From Globodera rostochiensis (Eukaryota > Nematoda > Chromadorea > Rhabditida > Heteroderidae): DNA of 64,000 bases. Shown here piece after piece: positions 1 to 11,825 of the stretch. Every line of letters begins with the position of its first letter. Position 1 is the first letter of the stretch. The notes under the pieces were generated by a model, which worked only from the letters and a program-made list of their open reading frames with translations, made no database searches and had not been told where the DNA came from. The translations under genes were made by a program, and so were the position numbers. The DNA lies in assembly GCA_018350325.1 (NCBI GenBank), contig JAEVLN010000013.1, positions 2,604,124 through 2,668,123 on the forward strand, written 5' to 3'.

Positions 1-342
1 GATACATTTTTAGCTATTCGCGACAGAAAATTGTACCTCTATCCGGGACCGCCCGGGCCCAAATTTTAGAGAAATATTGGTAAGGTAGTTTTGAAAATAC
101 ATTTTTTTCAGAATTCGATAAAAAGGTGTTTCTAGGGGTATTCTGAGGCGTAGAATCCGAGCGCTTATCGGCGCCGATGGGCTTCCAAACCCATAAAAAT
201 GGCTTAATTTAAATTCTCTTACACCCGCCGACCTCTACCAGATAGGTGCCTGGGCGCGTTAACGTTTTTAAGACTGAGTTGCAAATACGGAATTGACTGC
301 CTATCACGGGTAAAAAGACGATTCGTTCCCGGCCGATTCGTT

Positions 343-685
343 CACCCCCGATTCGTTCTCTTTTCAAAAGTTTTTCATTATAACTTCTTACAAATCTAAC
401 CAGATCAAACATTTTCGATATCATTCGAAAGCTTACAACTAGTAGAAGCTTTCAAATGCAAAAGCTAAGCGATTGGCCTAATCAAAAAAGTTATGGCCAT
501 AAAGCACTTTTTTGGTCATAACTTTTTTGAGATTTGGCCAATCGCTTAGCTTTTGCCTTCGTAAGCTTCTACTCATTGCATGCTTTCGAATGAGACCGAA
601 AATGTTTGATTTGGTTAGATTTCAAAGAAGTTATAACGAAAAACTTTTGAAAAGAGAACGAATCGGGGGTGAACGAATCGTCCTC
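343..685. repeat. Foldback palindrome interrupted near position 505
   Basis: The left half (about 343-502) is the near-perfect reverse complement of the right half (about 508-685). The centre carries GTTATGGCCATAA and its mirror. Both outer ends read as variants of GATTCGTTC(A/T)CCCCCGATTCG. It is a foldback element or long-TIR MITE with almost no internal sequence. Other palindromes built around a similar ACTTTTTTG/GTTATGGCC core lie at about 23,975-24,290 and 41,089-41,400. No protein-coding content is seen. Confidence 0.75.
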
Positions 686-687
686 CG

Positions 688-1204
688 CAGGCCCGTAGCC
701 AGGAATTTTTTTCGGGGGGGGGCAGTTCTTAGGGGTGTATTTTTTCCTTTTTATTGCATTTTTGTTAAGCAATTTTTCCAAAAAATGTTCGTTTTTAGGG
801 GGTTTGTTTTCCGTTTTTACTCTATTTTTGTTAAGAAATTTTCAAAAATGCAAATTCTTTTCACGTATTTTGCTTTACCGTTTGGGGGGGGGGGGTCGGC
901 GGTGCCGATAGGCGCCGCCGAGAAAATTTCGAGTTTTTGACTCGATTGTTAAGAGATTTTCAACCAAAAAATTAAAAAATCGGCCCTTTTTTTGAAGTTT
1001 TTTAGGAATGGGAAGGGTCGGCGGTGCCGATAGGCGCCGCCGGGAAAAATTTTTGAATTTTTGATTGAAATTTGTTAAGAAAATTAGTCAAAAAATTGTA
1101 AAAGTGCAAAACAATAGGGTCCCCCCTCTTGTTTTTTTTTTCTCAAATTTCATTTCGGGGGGGGGGCATGCCCCCCCCTGCCCCCCCCCCTGGCTACGGG
1201 CCTG
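688..1204. mobile_element. hAT-like MITE with 8-bp target duplication
   Basis: The element starts CAGGCCCGTAGCCAGG and ends CCTGGCTACGGGCCTG, which are inverted copies. It is flanked on both sides by the identical 8 bases GTCCTCCG (680-687 and 1205-1212), the target-site duplication length of hAT transposons. It is 517 bp long with no transposase, so non-autonomous. Inside are two copies (about 895-920 and 1018-1043) of the GC-rich near-palindrome CGGCGGTGCCGATAGGCGCC that recurs across the window. It landed at the right edge of the foldback repeat. Confidence 0.85.
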
Positions 1205-1409
1205 GTCCTCCGTCCCTATCACGATCAAATCATTGCAATTCCTTCCTAATCTCTAATCTTAAATGACGCTAAATACCAGGCAAAGGAAGTGATTTGTATC
1301 GGTTGTGCGTGTACTAATTTCTATAATATTAATATATAATCAAACATTTCCCAATTTATTTGTTGTGAATTTTAATGTTTTATAAGCTATCAGTTTCTCT
1401 GAACAAATA

Positions 1410-3109
1410 ATGTCAACAGCGATTTCTTCATCACGTCCGATGGAAGATTGGAAATCTGAGCTAACTTTGCCAGCCAAGGACCTTCGGTACAAAACAACTG
1501 TAAGTAAAGTTTGTTGCTATGAAGCTCCAATAATACCTCCTATTAAGGATGTGACTGCGACGAAAGGTGTTGAGTTCGAGGAGTTTGGACTTACTCGCGA
1601 ACTTCTCAAAGGAATTTTTGAGAAGGGCTGGGAACATCCCAGTCCGGTTCAGGAAGCGTCGATTGCAATTGCACTTTCAGGTTTTACTTAATGAAACTAA
1701 AGTTCAATTGAGAAATCTGTGGACATTCAGGGCAAGATATTCTCGCTCGTGCCAAAAATGGAACTGGCAAAACTGGAGCATATTGCATCCCCTGCATTGA
1801 GAAAATGGACCCAGCAAAAGAATACATCCAAGCAATGATAATCGTTCCAACGCGAGAGCTCGCTTTACAAACGTCTCAGATTTGCGTAGAGCTCAGCAAA
1901 CATCTGAAGATTAAGGTAGATCGATTTGCTTTTTTTTGTTCTTTGAATTGTGCATTTGTTTAGATAATGGTGACGACTGGCGGTACAGACCTTCGTGACG
2001 ATATTTTGCGTCTCAATGGTGTTGTGCATCTTGTTGTGGCGACACCTGGCCGTATTTTGGATCTCATGGAGAAGGGCGTGGCGAACGTTACACACTGCAA
2101 AATGCTCGTTCTTGATGAGGTATTCATAAAAAATGGTTAAAAATGCAAATGCATTGGTAGCGCTGTCTTAATGCTGTTCCATTCTTTTAGGCTGACAAAC
2201 TCCTTTCTCAAGATTTCCAAGGCGTCCTCGACCGACTTGTTCAATTTCTACCCAAAGACCGCCAGATTATGCTTTACTCCGCAACTTTTCCGCGCACTGT
2301 TGCGACATTTATGGGAAAACACATGAAAGAGCCGTACGAAATTAATTTGATGGAAGAGTTGACGTTGCTCGGCATCACGCAGTTTTATGCCTATGTCCAG
2401 GAAAAACAGAAGGTGCACTGTTTGAACACACTTTTTCGCAAGGTTGGATAAATGAATAGGGCGACATTCAAATTGAGTATGCTGTACTATCTTTCAGCTC
2501 CAAATAAACCAGTCAATCATTTTTTGCAACTCGACACAACGGGTGGAGTTACTTGCTAAGAAGATCACCGAGTTGGGCTACTCCTGCTATTACATCCACT
2601 CCAAAATGGCTCAACACCACAGGAACAGAGTCTTCCACGAATTCCGTCAGGGCCATTGCCGGAACTTGGTCTGCTCAGATCTTTTGACTCGCGGTATTGA
2701 CATCCAAGCCGTCAACGTGGTGATCAACTTTGATTTTCCGCGCAATTCCGAAACGTACTTGCACAGAATTGGACGGTCAGTCTTTATTTTAGATGCTTAT
2801 TAATGATTTTGTTAAGCTCCGGACGTTTTGGTCACCTCGGAATTGCTATCAATCTCATTACTTTTGAAGACCGCTACAATCTGCGACGCATCGAAAAGGA
2901 GTTGAAGACGCACATTGACCCAATCCCTAAGGAAGTTGATCCGAAGCTCTATGTTGCGGAACATCAACTGTTTGTCTTTTTGGTCGTATTAGTAATGCTG
3001 AAAACGTTATTTTTTCAGGGATCACTCCGAATTCGAATGCGGGAAGGATAGTGACGATGGGCTGAACAACGGAGAGGACCAACCGCAGCAGCCTCGGGCC
3101 TCGTCGTAA
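1410..3109 (+). CDS. cgh-1: DEAD-box RNA helicase, DDX6/CGH-1/Dhh1 family
   Basis: An ATP-dependent RNA helicase of P-bodies and germ granules, acting in translational repression and mRNA decay or protection. Seven exons (1410-1680, 1731-1915, 1964-2119, 2191-2442, 2498-2775, 2817-2969, 3019-3109) join in phase to 461 residues, the normal size for DDX6 proteins. Motifs occur in family order: an N-terminal FEEFGL segment, motif [29 protein letters not shown], the DEAD box (split by the third intron as DE/AD), SATFP, then in domain 2 [21 protein letters not shown] and HRIGRSGRFG. The tail is acidic and glutamine/proline-rich. All introns are GT-AG and 41-71 bases long. AATAAA follows at 3185. 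Identity is near certain; orthology to C. elegans cgh-1 is by resemblance. Confidence 0.95.
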
Positions 3110-3184
3110 TTTGGGATTGGAGCACGGAGAGCGGAGACTTCCCACAGAATTCATCCGTCCGTCCATTCATAGTAAATTGACCCT

Positions 3185-3190
3185 AATAAA
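3185..3190 (+). terminator. Poly(A) signal of the helicase gene
   Basis: AATAAA lies 76 bases after the cgh-1 stop codon, in a normal 3' UTR position. Confidence 0.6.
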
Positions 3191-5396
3191 TATGCTGCGC
3201 TACGCTCCGATCTCCCATTTGTTGTTATATCTTTCGGATTTTGTTAATTTAAATTCTCTCATACTGCATGCACACCCACGTATCCATCCAACAAATCACC
3301 CACTTGCGAATTTGGTAATTACTCTGCAAATATTGTGCGGATTTCTATCTTTTATGACCTTTAAAAGATAAACGTGAGAGGATTTTGTGGTCATTCTCGT
3401 TCACCTCTCATCCCCACACATGACGATACTGACACTGCACCATTCTCTTATTCTCCCCCCCCCCCCCCTCTAATCTGCTTGTCCATCATCTCCACTACGG
3501 GTAATCTCAGTCCATTTGTCCTTTCCTCTAACAATGCCTCTAGCCATTGGATGCCATCCATCATCGACTTTCATTTGGCCTAGACAGAAAAGTCGCGTAA
3601 TTGTGCTGTCCAGGCTTGCGGTCAATGTTGGTGGTGTTGGCATGGCTTTGTTTCCCTCCCCCACCTCCACTCTGTGTCTTATACGCCCGTCATTCATTTG
3701 CCACCCATTCCTCCCATCATTTTCTGTGTGTTTTGCGAGTGGTGGGTGCAGTATCTTAGGTAGAGTTAGTGCCTCCTTTTTCTAACAAATACTGCAGTTG
3801 GTGGGTGCCCCATTTTGAAATAATTTTAATGAAAATTAGTTTTCGGGATCGATGAATTAAATTTGGCCAGCTGTTTTATGAACCCAAGATGAAAGTTTAG
3901 TGCGACTAAATCTCAATTTCTATTTTTTCAAAAATTTGTAAATAGATGGCGGCACCGCCTGCAGTGTTACCACACATAGAACACACTGAACCAGTCAACA
4001 ATATACTGGCGCAATAGTTGTAAAAAATAGCAGAAGGAAGCGAATTCCTTTTGCTTTTGATGATAATAACTAATGTTTCGGCCAACAGCAGTGGCGCTCT
4101 TCCCCAACTGAAACCCGTTTTACGACATTTATCTATCACATCTTTCTTTGTTATCATGGGCGTAGCCGGGGTAGAAACAAAACCGGACCGGACAACGATA
4201 ACTTATGTTCACAAATTGAGAACCGATTGATTTTTCAATCAATTTTACTCGTTGTCTTTGAAATTCTTTGTCCGGTCCATCTCCCACAAAAAACATTTTC
4301 AACCTCACCTCAGAATCCCATTTCCCTTCCAGCCAGATTTACTCTAGCAATGTCCCTGTTCAATTTCGCCTCCTGCGTGGCTGTTTTATTTAATTTCGCA
4401 TTATCCCCCTTTTCGAATCCTCCGAAAAACTCGTAGGAGCGTCGGAGAACATTAGGAAGGGAATAACATCAACTGATGAGCGAACGGATGGAATCTCCCG
4501 AGGTAGAACATCAACAACTAAACGGGCATTTCCTAGCACGAAAGTAACATCGACGGCATTCATCGGCTAATGCTGTGGGCCTCAGAGCAACATTAAACAA
4601 AAAACCGCGATGGCCAACAACAAAACGAACATCAACAATGCGGTGACCACCAAAGTGTGCATGACAACAAAAAAAATGGGACATTTTTGCGTTTTTAATG
4701 CTTGCACAGTAAGTAAAAGCGGCCAAGCCAAGCGATTCCATTTATAAACCTAACATTTTGGAGCGAAACAAAAAGATTCGCAAGCCGTTGGAATTGGTTG
4801 GTTGTGGTAAGAGAATTGACTTAATTTGTAAGAATTGGCATTGTCCGTTGTCCCCGGTCAATCAATCCACACTGTTTGTTGGTGCACAAAGATACGCGAA
4901 CCACAAAAAGGGAGATGTGAAAGATAACAAAATTTCGGCCAGTTCCGTCATCTTGTGCACTTTAACCAACAAACGAACTCTAAGAAAATTCGCTTCTTTC
5001 TCTGTTTTGGAACATTCACACGGACAAGTGTCCTCGCATAGCTTCCTTTTGACGACACCATTTCAACTAATTGTCCATTGTGTTCTGGAATGTAATAAAC
5101 GAGAAGGGAAAACGGCGTACAGAGATTCTTGGGGGAGGGGGGAGAGGAGGGTACTAATGAACGCATCCGAGCCATCAGTCAAGCTCAATTAGCGATGACT
5201 TCGGGTTACACTGGCCAACCTCCCTCGAGAGCATAACAACACTTTCAATTTTGAGCATTTAAAATTTAGCTAAATTTGAAAACAACCTATGAAGACCCAG
5301 CTTGAGCATCTTTAACAATATTCAGGATTTTACCGTCCTTTACTATGTGCTAACGGTTAAAGTAACAACAAAACAAAATATTTGTACCACCGCCCT
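3191..5396. other. Intergenic region without a supported gene
   Basis: This stretch holds poly-C runs (about 3458-3470), AT-rich DNA and a fragment near 4158 resembling the GGGCGTAGCC transposon ends seen elsewhere. A 144-codon open frame at 4758-5192 has no recognisable domain, no convincing splice context and low-complexity composition; it is not called. Confidence 0.5.
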
Positions 5397-6617
5397 TCAT
5401 TCTTCCGTTCCTTCTTCATGTTTGTCCCAATATTTCGGAGTTTTCGCCGATGGTGTGACGAGTGAATTATCCGCGCAAAGGAGACAACACTTTAATTGGA
5501 CTTTGCAGTAAACCTGAAGCTCAGTGTGTTAAAGTTGCTTATTAGCGACTCATCCCCACCTTTTGAATCACTTTACGCGAGTTCAAATCGTGTACAATTG
5601 CAAAGCGATCGATCCCACAGGACAAAAATTGTGGATGAGACGCACTTGCATCGATGTGGCGAATAGCCCCTGCAAATCCTTTGAATTTGCATACCAATCG
5701 AGCTGAAAGTAAGAAAGGTAAAAGCATTCCCAAGGGAAATAGAGAATTTGCGGTTGAATCTGCTTATAAAATATGAATACTTTTTGTCGATGAGCGCAAG
5801 TCGAAAAGTCCGAGTTCCCCTCGACTGTTCCCGGCAAGAACTTGTGAGTCCTGACAGCTCGTGGACAATGCCAAAATTGGATCTTCAAGCCATTGCTCCT
5901 CAATAATTGGTCGCCGTTGAACGCGCAAATCGTAAAGCCTTAACTGAAAGCAATCTGTGAAATGACCCAAATTGAAGAAGTAAAAACCCAAAGAAAATAA
6001 ATGAACGAATTTTGGACCAATTGGTCTTGGTCCGCACGCCTTTCATTCATTCGCAATCGTTGTCAGAACTTCCCACTAACCTGACTTTTTCCAGTCGTCG
6101 TCACAACAACTTTACCCGTGTCACCTAAAAAACGACAACACGTCACCCAAATTGGTACACGCAATTCGAGTGCATTCGGTCGTACCTAAAACGGGAAACA
6201 ATGACCAAGTAAAGGTGGAGATTGCTGCTTCACATTTTTAGCGGTGAATACGCACTTTTCCTCAGCTAAATTCCATAATTTGAGCGGATTCTCCCTCCCG
6301 CCGGTTGCGAAAAGTTCGGGTGTTTCCCCGGGTCCAATTCTCATCGTCAACAAATTCTCTCCTGCCGTCCAATTTGTGTTCGACTGCCGTTCTCCGGACG
6401 CATTGCATACAGCCAAAGTGCCGCATTCTTGCGCGGTTAGGATTCGATCACTAACAAAAAGACAAATATTCGAAGAACAAAGTCAAATGCACCCGTCGAT
6501 CCTATGTACTCCTTTAACTTCAGAAAGCTGTGGCATCGCCAAGATCTCATTGAACTGGTCCGTCACTGTGCTGAAAAGATCGACGCGACCATTCTTTCGC
6601 CCGACCAAAACTTCCAT
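5397..6617 (-). CDS. wdr74: WD40 protein WDR74/NSA1, ribosome biogenesis
   Basis: A nucleolar WD-repeat protein of 60S pre-ribosome maturation. Six exons (6617-6493, 6450-6234, 6185-6081, 5943-5781, 5702-5560, 5513-5397) join in phase to 289 residues, somewhat shorter than the human protein. Diagnostic stretches are the blade motif GGRENPLKLWNL followed by VFTAKN, LRVPIW, the LRLYDLRVQRRPI blade, GNSRGELGLFDLR, FAGAIRHIDASASHP, LSCGIDRFAIVHDL and the KVYCKVQLKCCLL segment. All match the WDR74 order. The ATG directly follows a CTGCATTTTCAG acceptor, so a spliced leader may be joined right at the start codon. The gene points away from cgh-1's 3' side, with about 2.3 kb between their 3' ends. 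Confidence 0.88.
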
Positions 6618-6639
6618 CTGAAAATGCAGCGCTCCCAAT

Positions 6640-6890
6640 GAATCTTTTGAATGTCAGGCGAAAACATACCCAGGATCGGGTTCCGATTCGAGGGTGGGGG
6701 TAACCAGGGGGGGGGGGGGAATTCGCCCATCCCCAAAAATGTTTTTGTGAAAAATAAGGGGGAACCCTTTTGTTCTGCAAAATTAAACATTTTTGGACCA
6801 ATTTTCTTAACAAATTGCCACCAAAAATACAAAAATTTCCCCGGCGGCGCCAACTCAAACAAAAGCAGCACTACGTAAAAACCACTTGCA
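6640..6890. repeat. G-tract repeat fragment upstream of wdr74
   Basis: A poly-G run at about 6707-6719 is followed by AT-rich sequence and GGCGGCGCC near 6842. Such G-run plus GC-block fragments recur across the window (for example 8440-8640 and 12,640-12,900) and look like decayed pieces of the MITE family described at 688-1204. No target duplication was found here. Confidence 0.45.
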
Positions 6891-7900
6891 ATTTTGTCCG
6901 ATCCTTGGTTCAGTCCTTAACCGAAATGCCACCTGATCGGGTCCGGAGAAACTCATTGCAGTCACTGCAGAAGCCAACGGCTTTGCGTTACAATTCACAA
7001 AAGAACTACCCGAACTATAACTCGAAAAATGGGCATTTCCTTAATATTATCGTGTAGAGCAGGGTTGCCGATCGAAAATCGCACTTTTTCAAACTCAAAG
7101 ACCGAAACTGAACTCGAAAAATTAAGCCAAAGTTTTTGAGGAGGCGTATTTTCAGCAATCGTATTTTTTAAAATGTGGTAAGCCTTCTAGTTAATGTAAG
7201 GGGCCCGACAAAGCCAATAAAATTTTTTTGAAGGCCGACGAAGGGCTAAAATTAAATTTTGTAACAAAGCGACCCTGCACTACACGTCTTGCCCAACCCA
7301 AGTTACAATTCGGGTTGTTCTCTTGCCAGTTGATGTTTAGTGGCAGAAGCATTAGGATAATTGTCATCATCGGAAGACGAAATTGAAGCTCGCAGATTGA
7401 CAAATGAAGACTTGGAGAGGTTCAGTCCTTAAACATCAAATCGATTCCAATTTTTACGATGCAAACCTTTCAAAATGCCCGAAGCTGTCCCAACAAAAGC
7501 ATCCATCCCTTCCAGAACGACCACGCTCAACAGGAACAACTTTAGCGTTACCAGGACAAGATGTTTTACCTGTCAAAGTCTACAAGTTCGTGCCCCTTCA
7601 AAGAGTCGCAGCTTTCTTCGAATAAAATTTTGCGCCCAGCAAAACTTTTGGAGCTGAATTCCGCTTCTAACTGAAAAAACCCCGGATTTGCCGGCCGTTT
7701 GAAAATAAGGTCTTCTCGAAGAAGTTGGTCGATGTTTCCGCGCCGTTTGAGGTGCAACGGCATGCAAATTGACTACATTTTAAAATGTAAAATTATGAAA
7801 AAAACTAAGAAGCCAATTCTTGAACAGATTTTTGTAAGGTCGACTTGTACCGTTGGAGAAAAAGAAATAAAAGAAACAAAAAAACTGTTTATATTTTTGA
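6891..7900. other. Intergenic region, no supported gene
   Basis: Short overlapping frames occur on both strands around 7400-7770, but none shows a domain, splice pattern or conserved motif. A CAGGGTTGCCGATCG stretch at about 7069 resembles the start of the hAT-like element at 24,309, but no matching right end was found. Confidence 0.4.
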
Positions 7901-9729
7901 TTAATTCCTTTTTAGACCATAGCCAGATTTCTTCCTCTTCTTCTGTTTGCTTTGGCATATTGTCCAGTGAGAATGTGATCGAATTACGTTAGACGATTCA
8001 TTGGCCCTCTCTTCAGCGCCTAAAAAAGTGCTAATATTTGTTTCTCATTTGTATTATAAAAGATCCCAATTGTTTTTCTTCGTGCAAAAGGTTTCTCACC
8101 TCCAATTTCGCGACAAATAATTGCTAAGTCATGCTCCTTTAGGAATTTACTCGAGTTTTTAGAACTTCCAATTATTACATGTTGCATCAAACTCTGCTGA
8201 AGCGCGTCCATTGTTGAAGGAAACCTAAACTTACGAAAGATGGGTTTTGTTTTGCATTTTTTGTTTCCGATTTTAATTATTTTGTTATTTTCAGTTAAAG
8301 CTTTAGAAAAGTCAACTCCTAGACCTTCTAGCGCGACAAGGTCGGGGAATCCGGGTCCGTTTAAGTTCTACAGTCAGATTTTGTTTTTTGGGATATCAAA
8401 TTTTTCTCAATTTCTGAGGGTGCATTTTCCGTTTTTACTACATTTTTAGGAGAGCTCGGCGCTGCCGATAAGGCACCGCCGGAGAAAATTTTTGGAAATT
8501 TTAATGTACCTTGTTAAAATTGGCCAAAAAATGTAAAAGTGCAAAACAATACGTTCCCCACTCTTGTTTTTTTGTCAAATTTCATTTCAAGGGAGGGGGG
8601 GGGGCGGGCGGGGGGATCCCCTCCCCCCTTTAAACTTTAAAAATTGAAAACTAGTTGAACCTTTTGGAGTACTTTCGAAACCAAACGCTAAGACCGAGGT
8701 AAATATCTGCGAGTTGAAGCATCTGACGGGAGGCTTGACTTGCAATTTCAGACAACATCGCAACCGACATCAGATTGAAAGTGAGCTGAACTTAAGGAAT
8801 TACCTTTTGAACTCAGCCCATCAATTCATGCGCTATCAAAATTTTTTATTTTTTCAAAACAAATTTTCGATGTAAGTCAACCAATTTTTAGTTACTGATA
8901 TGGAAAAAGTGTAAAAGGAATTCAGTCTGAATACGTCCCCCAAAAGTCCGAAATGCACCAAATTCTATAAGAGAAACGGCTCGATTTAAATTAGTTGCTG
9001 GAATACAAAAACGAATTTAAGGACAGTACCAAAACGGGTTTTGTCCTCGACCAATAAAAGAATATTTTATAAGTAAAGATCTCGCCCTGCATTAAACTGA
9101 CCATATGTCGAAGTTCGATGTATCCCATCGACGAATCGGCCGATCGACCAGAAAGAAAAAGTAATTTATCGAGAAGTGAAAGTCTTCTTAATAGAAGCGC
9201 ACCCAAATAGCACATAGCTGTAAAGAAACGCATAATATAGTCCAATCGAATGACCTTTAGTCGAAGACAACCTTTCTTCGTTGGCTGATACGAACAACCG
9301 CTCTTTTCTTGTCTCTAAAGCAAATTTTACATACGGCCCAAGGGGCGTTTTAATTGTCATACCTGTGAAAATCTGTAAAAAGGTTCAGCAAGATTTTGTT
9401 GATTTAGTTTCCTCAGCAGTCTATAAACACGAAGAGCAGTTTTCCAGAACTTTTGGTGTCTATTTGACTGCCCAAATTTGTAATTGATTGCCTCGTACAG
9501 TTGGCAACTCAAATGCCCAATGCCCCCTAATTTGCATTCGCTTAATTCAATCAAAGCGACTTTAAACTCTTCGTTTAGTTTCTTTAGCACTTTACTTTCC
9601 ATCGCTGGCTTCGATTTAAACATTTTCCCAATGCCAACCCTTAAACATTCGTCAATAAATTCTGAAAAAAAAACTCTTTATTCCTTTAAAGGATATCTCA
9701 CCAAATATTGAATTTGTTTTTGAATCCAT
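7901..9729 (-). CDS. Probable NEPRO-like (DUF4477) nucleolar protein
   Basis: A multi-exon gene. The 5' part is clear: exons 9729-9702, 9661-9363, 9312-9255 and one starting at 9217 join in phase and begin MDSKTNSIFEF. The region around HQKFWKTALRVYRLLRKLN, then MCYLGALLLRRLSLL, resembles in order and spacing the N-terminal domain of nucleolus and neural progenitor protein (NEPRO), which is linked to RNase MRP/P and rRNA processing. The 3' part is probably exons 8224-8100 and 8019-7901, reading FPSTMDALQQ and ending in a basic tail KQKKRKKSGYGLKRN. The middle (about 8225-9000), which contains a G-rich repeat insertion, was not resolved. The family call rests on remembered similarity. The acceptor of the third exon (TTTAGAG) is weak. 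Confidence 0.5.
8440..8640. repeat. Decayed copy of the GC-core MITE inside an intron
   Basis: Contains GGCGCTGCCGATAAGGCACCGCCGG-like sequence near 8459-8482 and a G-run near 8592-8620, as in the element at 688-1204. It lies within the unresolved middle of the NEPRO-like gene, so it is probably intronic. Ends were not defined. Confidence 0.5.
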
Positions 9730-9839
9730 TGACAATTTCAAACGAATGCAGTCACGCAATAAGCATAAAATGGATCTAAAGAAAGTATGGAAGAATTAGA
9801 GCTCGGACAGGAGTCCCGAACCGTATTTTTGGAAACCCG

Positions 9840-10015
9840 GACTTTTGGACTCCCGGAACTAAATTTCTCATTTCTCACAGCGCGTCATTTTTGCATTTTA
9901 TTACCATTTAAGGAAGACAGTGTAAGACATTGCACTATCTCGCTTTTCCTCTTTTCTCTAACCGTTCTCTTCTTTGGCGTTCTTTCTCATCTTTTTTAAC
10001 CAAAGCATCCCGCAC
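9840..10015. repeat. Dispersed repeat shared with 40,330-40,510
   Basis: A run including GCGTCATTTTTGCATTTTAT, then a pyrimidine-rich CTCGCTTTTCC stretch, TTCTTTGGCGTTCT and CATCCCGCACTTC, matches 40,355-40,500 in the same orientation with scattered differences. Both copies border repeat-rich DNA. No coding content is recognised. Confidence 0.65.
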
Positions 10016-10092
10016 TTCCGATGCGACTAATTCGGGGTACATGTCTCGCCGACGCCGACTCGCCGATGGTCAACTCGCCAGCCGACTCGCCG

Positions 10093-10526
10093 ACGGTTCG
10101 ACTCGCCGATAATAATTAATTTTATTTTATCTATCAACTCAACTTTTTTTTTAAAAATAAAATATCAGACTTCTAACAATCTCAATTTAGTTCTTGAAAA
10201 AAATATTGCGGAATTAAAAAATTAGTCAAACCAAAAAAAAGGTTGTATTTGAAACTTTGAAAAATGTTCGAATTCGCATGTCGACATTCGCAAAACCCAA
10301 GCTCTGGTTCGTGTCCTACGTTTATATGTACCCTAGAAAACATGCATTTAAACTTATAAACACCAAAGTTTTAGCATTTTTTTCAGTCGGGACCTCAATT
10401 CTTCATGATTGCCGCAAATTTTTCCCAGAACTTAAATTGAGATTGTTAGAACTGATTTTTTATATTTAAAAAATTTGAGTTGATAGATAAAATAAAATAA
10501 ATTATTATCGGCGAGTCGAACCGTCT
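10093..10526. mobile_element. MITE with about 120-bp terminal inverted repeats
   Basis: The left end (about 10,093-10,213, starting GGTTCGACTCGCCGATAATA) is repeated inverted at about 10,408-10,526. The arms include TTTATTTTATCTATCAACTC and a TCTAACAATCTCAATTTA block. The roughly 200-bp interior has no recognisable protein. The left end is preceded by further copies of GACTCGCCGA, so the edge may be a small tandem array. No target duplication could be fixed. Confidence 0.65.
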
Positions 10527-10791
10527 TACTGTCTAACTTTTCCCTTATTCGGGCTTTTGTTACTTAAAAGTCGTTTTTCATAAGTCAAAATTTAAACCGG
10601 TTCAAAACCCGTTTTAAATTCTCAATTTTGATTTTCTATCGAGAGATTTTAGTTCATCTGAAAAAAGTTTCTGAATAAAAATTGTTCGGTTGAATATGCA
10701 AAAAAGAAATTGCAGGGTGGGGCCGAAACGTCCCGGAGCCGAAAAGACCCCCACTCATTTTTAAAGCCTATACATATGAGGAGTAGGGGGT

Positions 10792-11586
10792 CAACTCCGT
10801 CCCGAGCCAACTCCGTCCCGAGCCAACTCCGTCCCGAGCCAACTCCGTCCCGAGCCAACTCCGTCCCGAGCCAACTCCGTCCCGAGCCAACTCCGTCCCG
10901 AGCCAACTCCGTCCCGAGCCAACTCCGTCCCGAGCCAACTCCGTCCGAGCCAACTCCGTCCCGAGCCAACTCCGTCCCGAGCCAACTCCGTCCCGAGCCA
11001 ACTCCGTCCCGAGCCAACTCCGTCCCGAGCCAACTCCGTCCCGAGCCAACTCCGTCCCGAGCCAACTCCGTCCCGAGCCAACTCCGTCCCGAGCCAACTC
11101 CGTCCCGAGCCAACTCCGTCCCGAGCCAACTCCGTCCCGAGCCAACTCCGTCCCGAGCCAACTCCGTCCCGAGCCAACTCCGTCCCGAGCCAACTCCGTC
11201 CCGAGCCAACTCCGTCCCGAGCCAACTCCGTCCCGAGCCAACTCCGTCCCGAGCCAACTCCGTCCCGAGCCAACTCCGTCCCGAGCCAACTCCGTCCCGA
11301 GCCAACTCCGTCCCGAGCCAACTCCGTCCCGAGCCAACTCCGTCCCGAGCCAACTCCGTCCCGAGCCAACTCCGTCCCGAGCCAACTCCGTCCCGAGCCA
11401 ACTCCGTCCCGAGCCAACTCCGTCCCGAGCCAACTCCGTCCCGAGCCAACTCCGTCCCGAGCCAACTCCGTCCCGAGCCAACTCCGTCCCGAGCCAACTC
11501 CGTCCCGAGCCAACTCCGTCCCGAGCCAACTCCGTCCCGAGCCAACTCCGTCCCGAGCCAACTCCGTCCCGAGCCAACTCCGTCCC
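10792..11586. repeat. 16-bp tandem satellite, about 50 copies
   Basis: The unit CCAACTCCGTCCCGAG repeats head-to-tail with almost no divergence; one copy near 10,944 lacks a base. The unit has no stop codon in any frame on either strand, so long open frames of 256-322 codons on both strands are artefacts. Five reversed variant copies lie at 11,826-11,900. High copy identity suggests recent expansion. Confidence 0.95.
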
Positions 11587-11825
11587 AGTTACAAAAAAGT
11601 AACTCCTCAGAAAACAAAAATTTTCACAAAGATTTTTTCAAAGTTAAACAAATGAAGTAATGTAAACAAAATAAATAAATTCAAGTGTTCATTCGGTAAT
11701 TGCCCGAAATTCCGCTAAGCCTTCAATAATCAAATGGGGATTGATCTGGTTTATTTGTAAGCCGCTCTAGCTTGGGGTTAGTTAGGCTTAGGCCTAAGCC
11801 ACCCTAGGTTGGGGTTATTTGTAGC

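Noticed and set aside
4758..5192. 144-codon protein on the plus strand
   Set aside because: No recognisable motif, no splicing support and composition of intergenic DNA.
10792..11586. CRISPR-like array
   Set aside because: Units are contiguous 16-mers with no spacers, in a eukaryotic genome.
10649..11660. Long repetitive proteins on both strands (256-322 codons)
   Set aside because: They arise from a 16-bp satellite open in all frames; there is no start context, splice signal or non-repeat domain.
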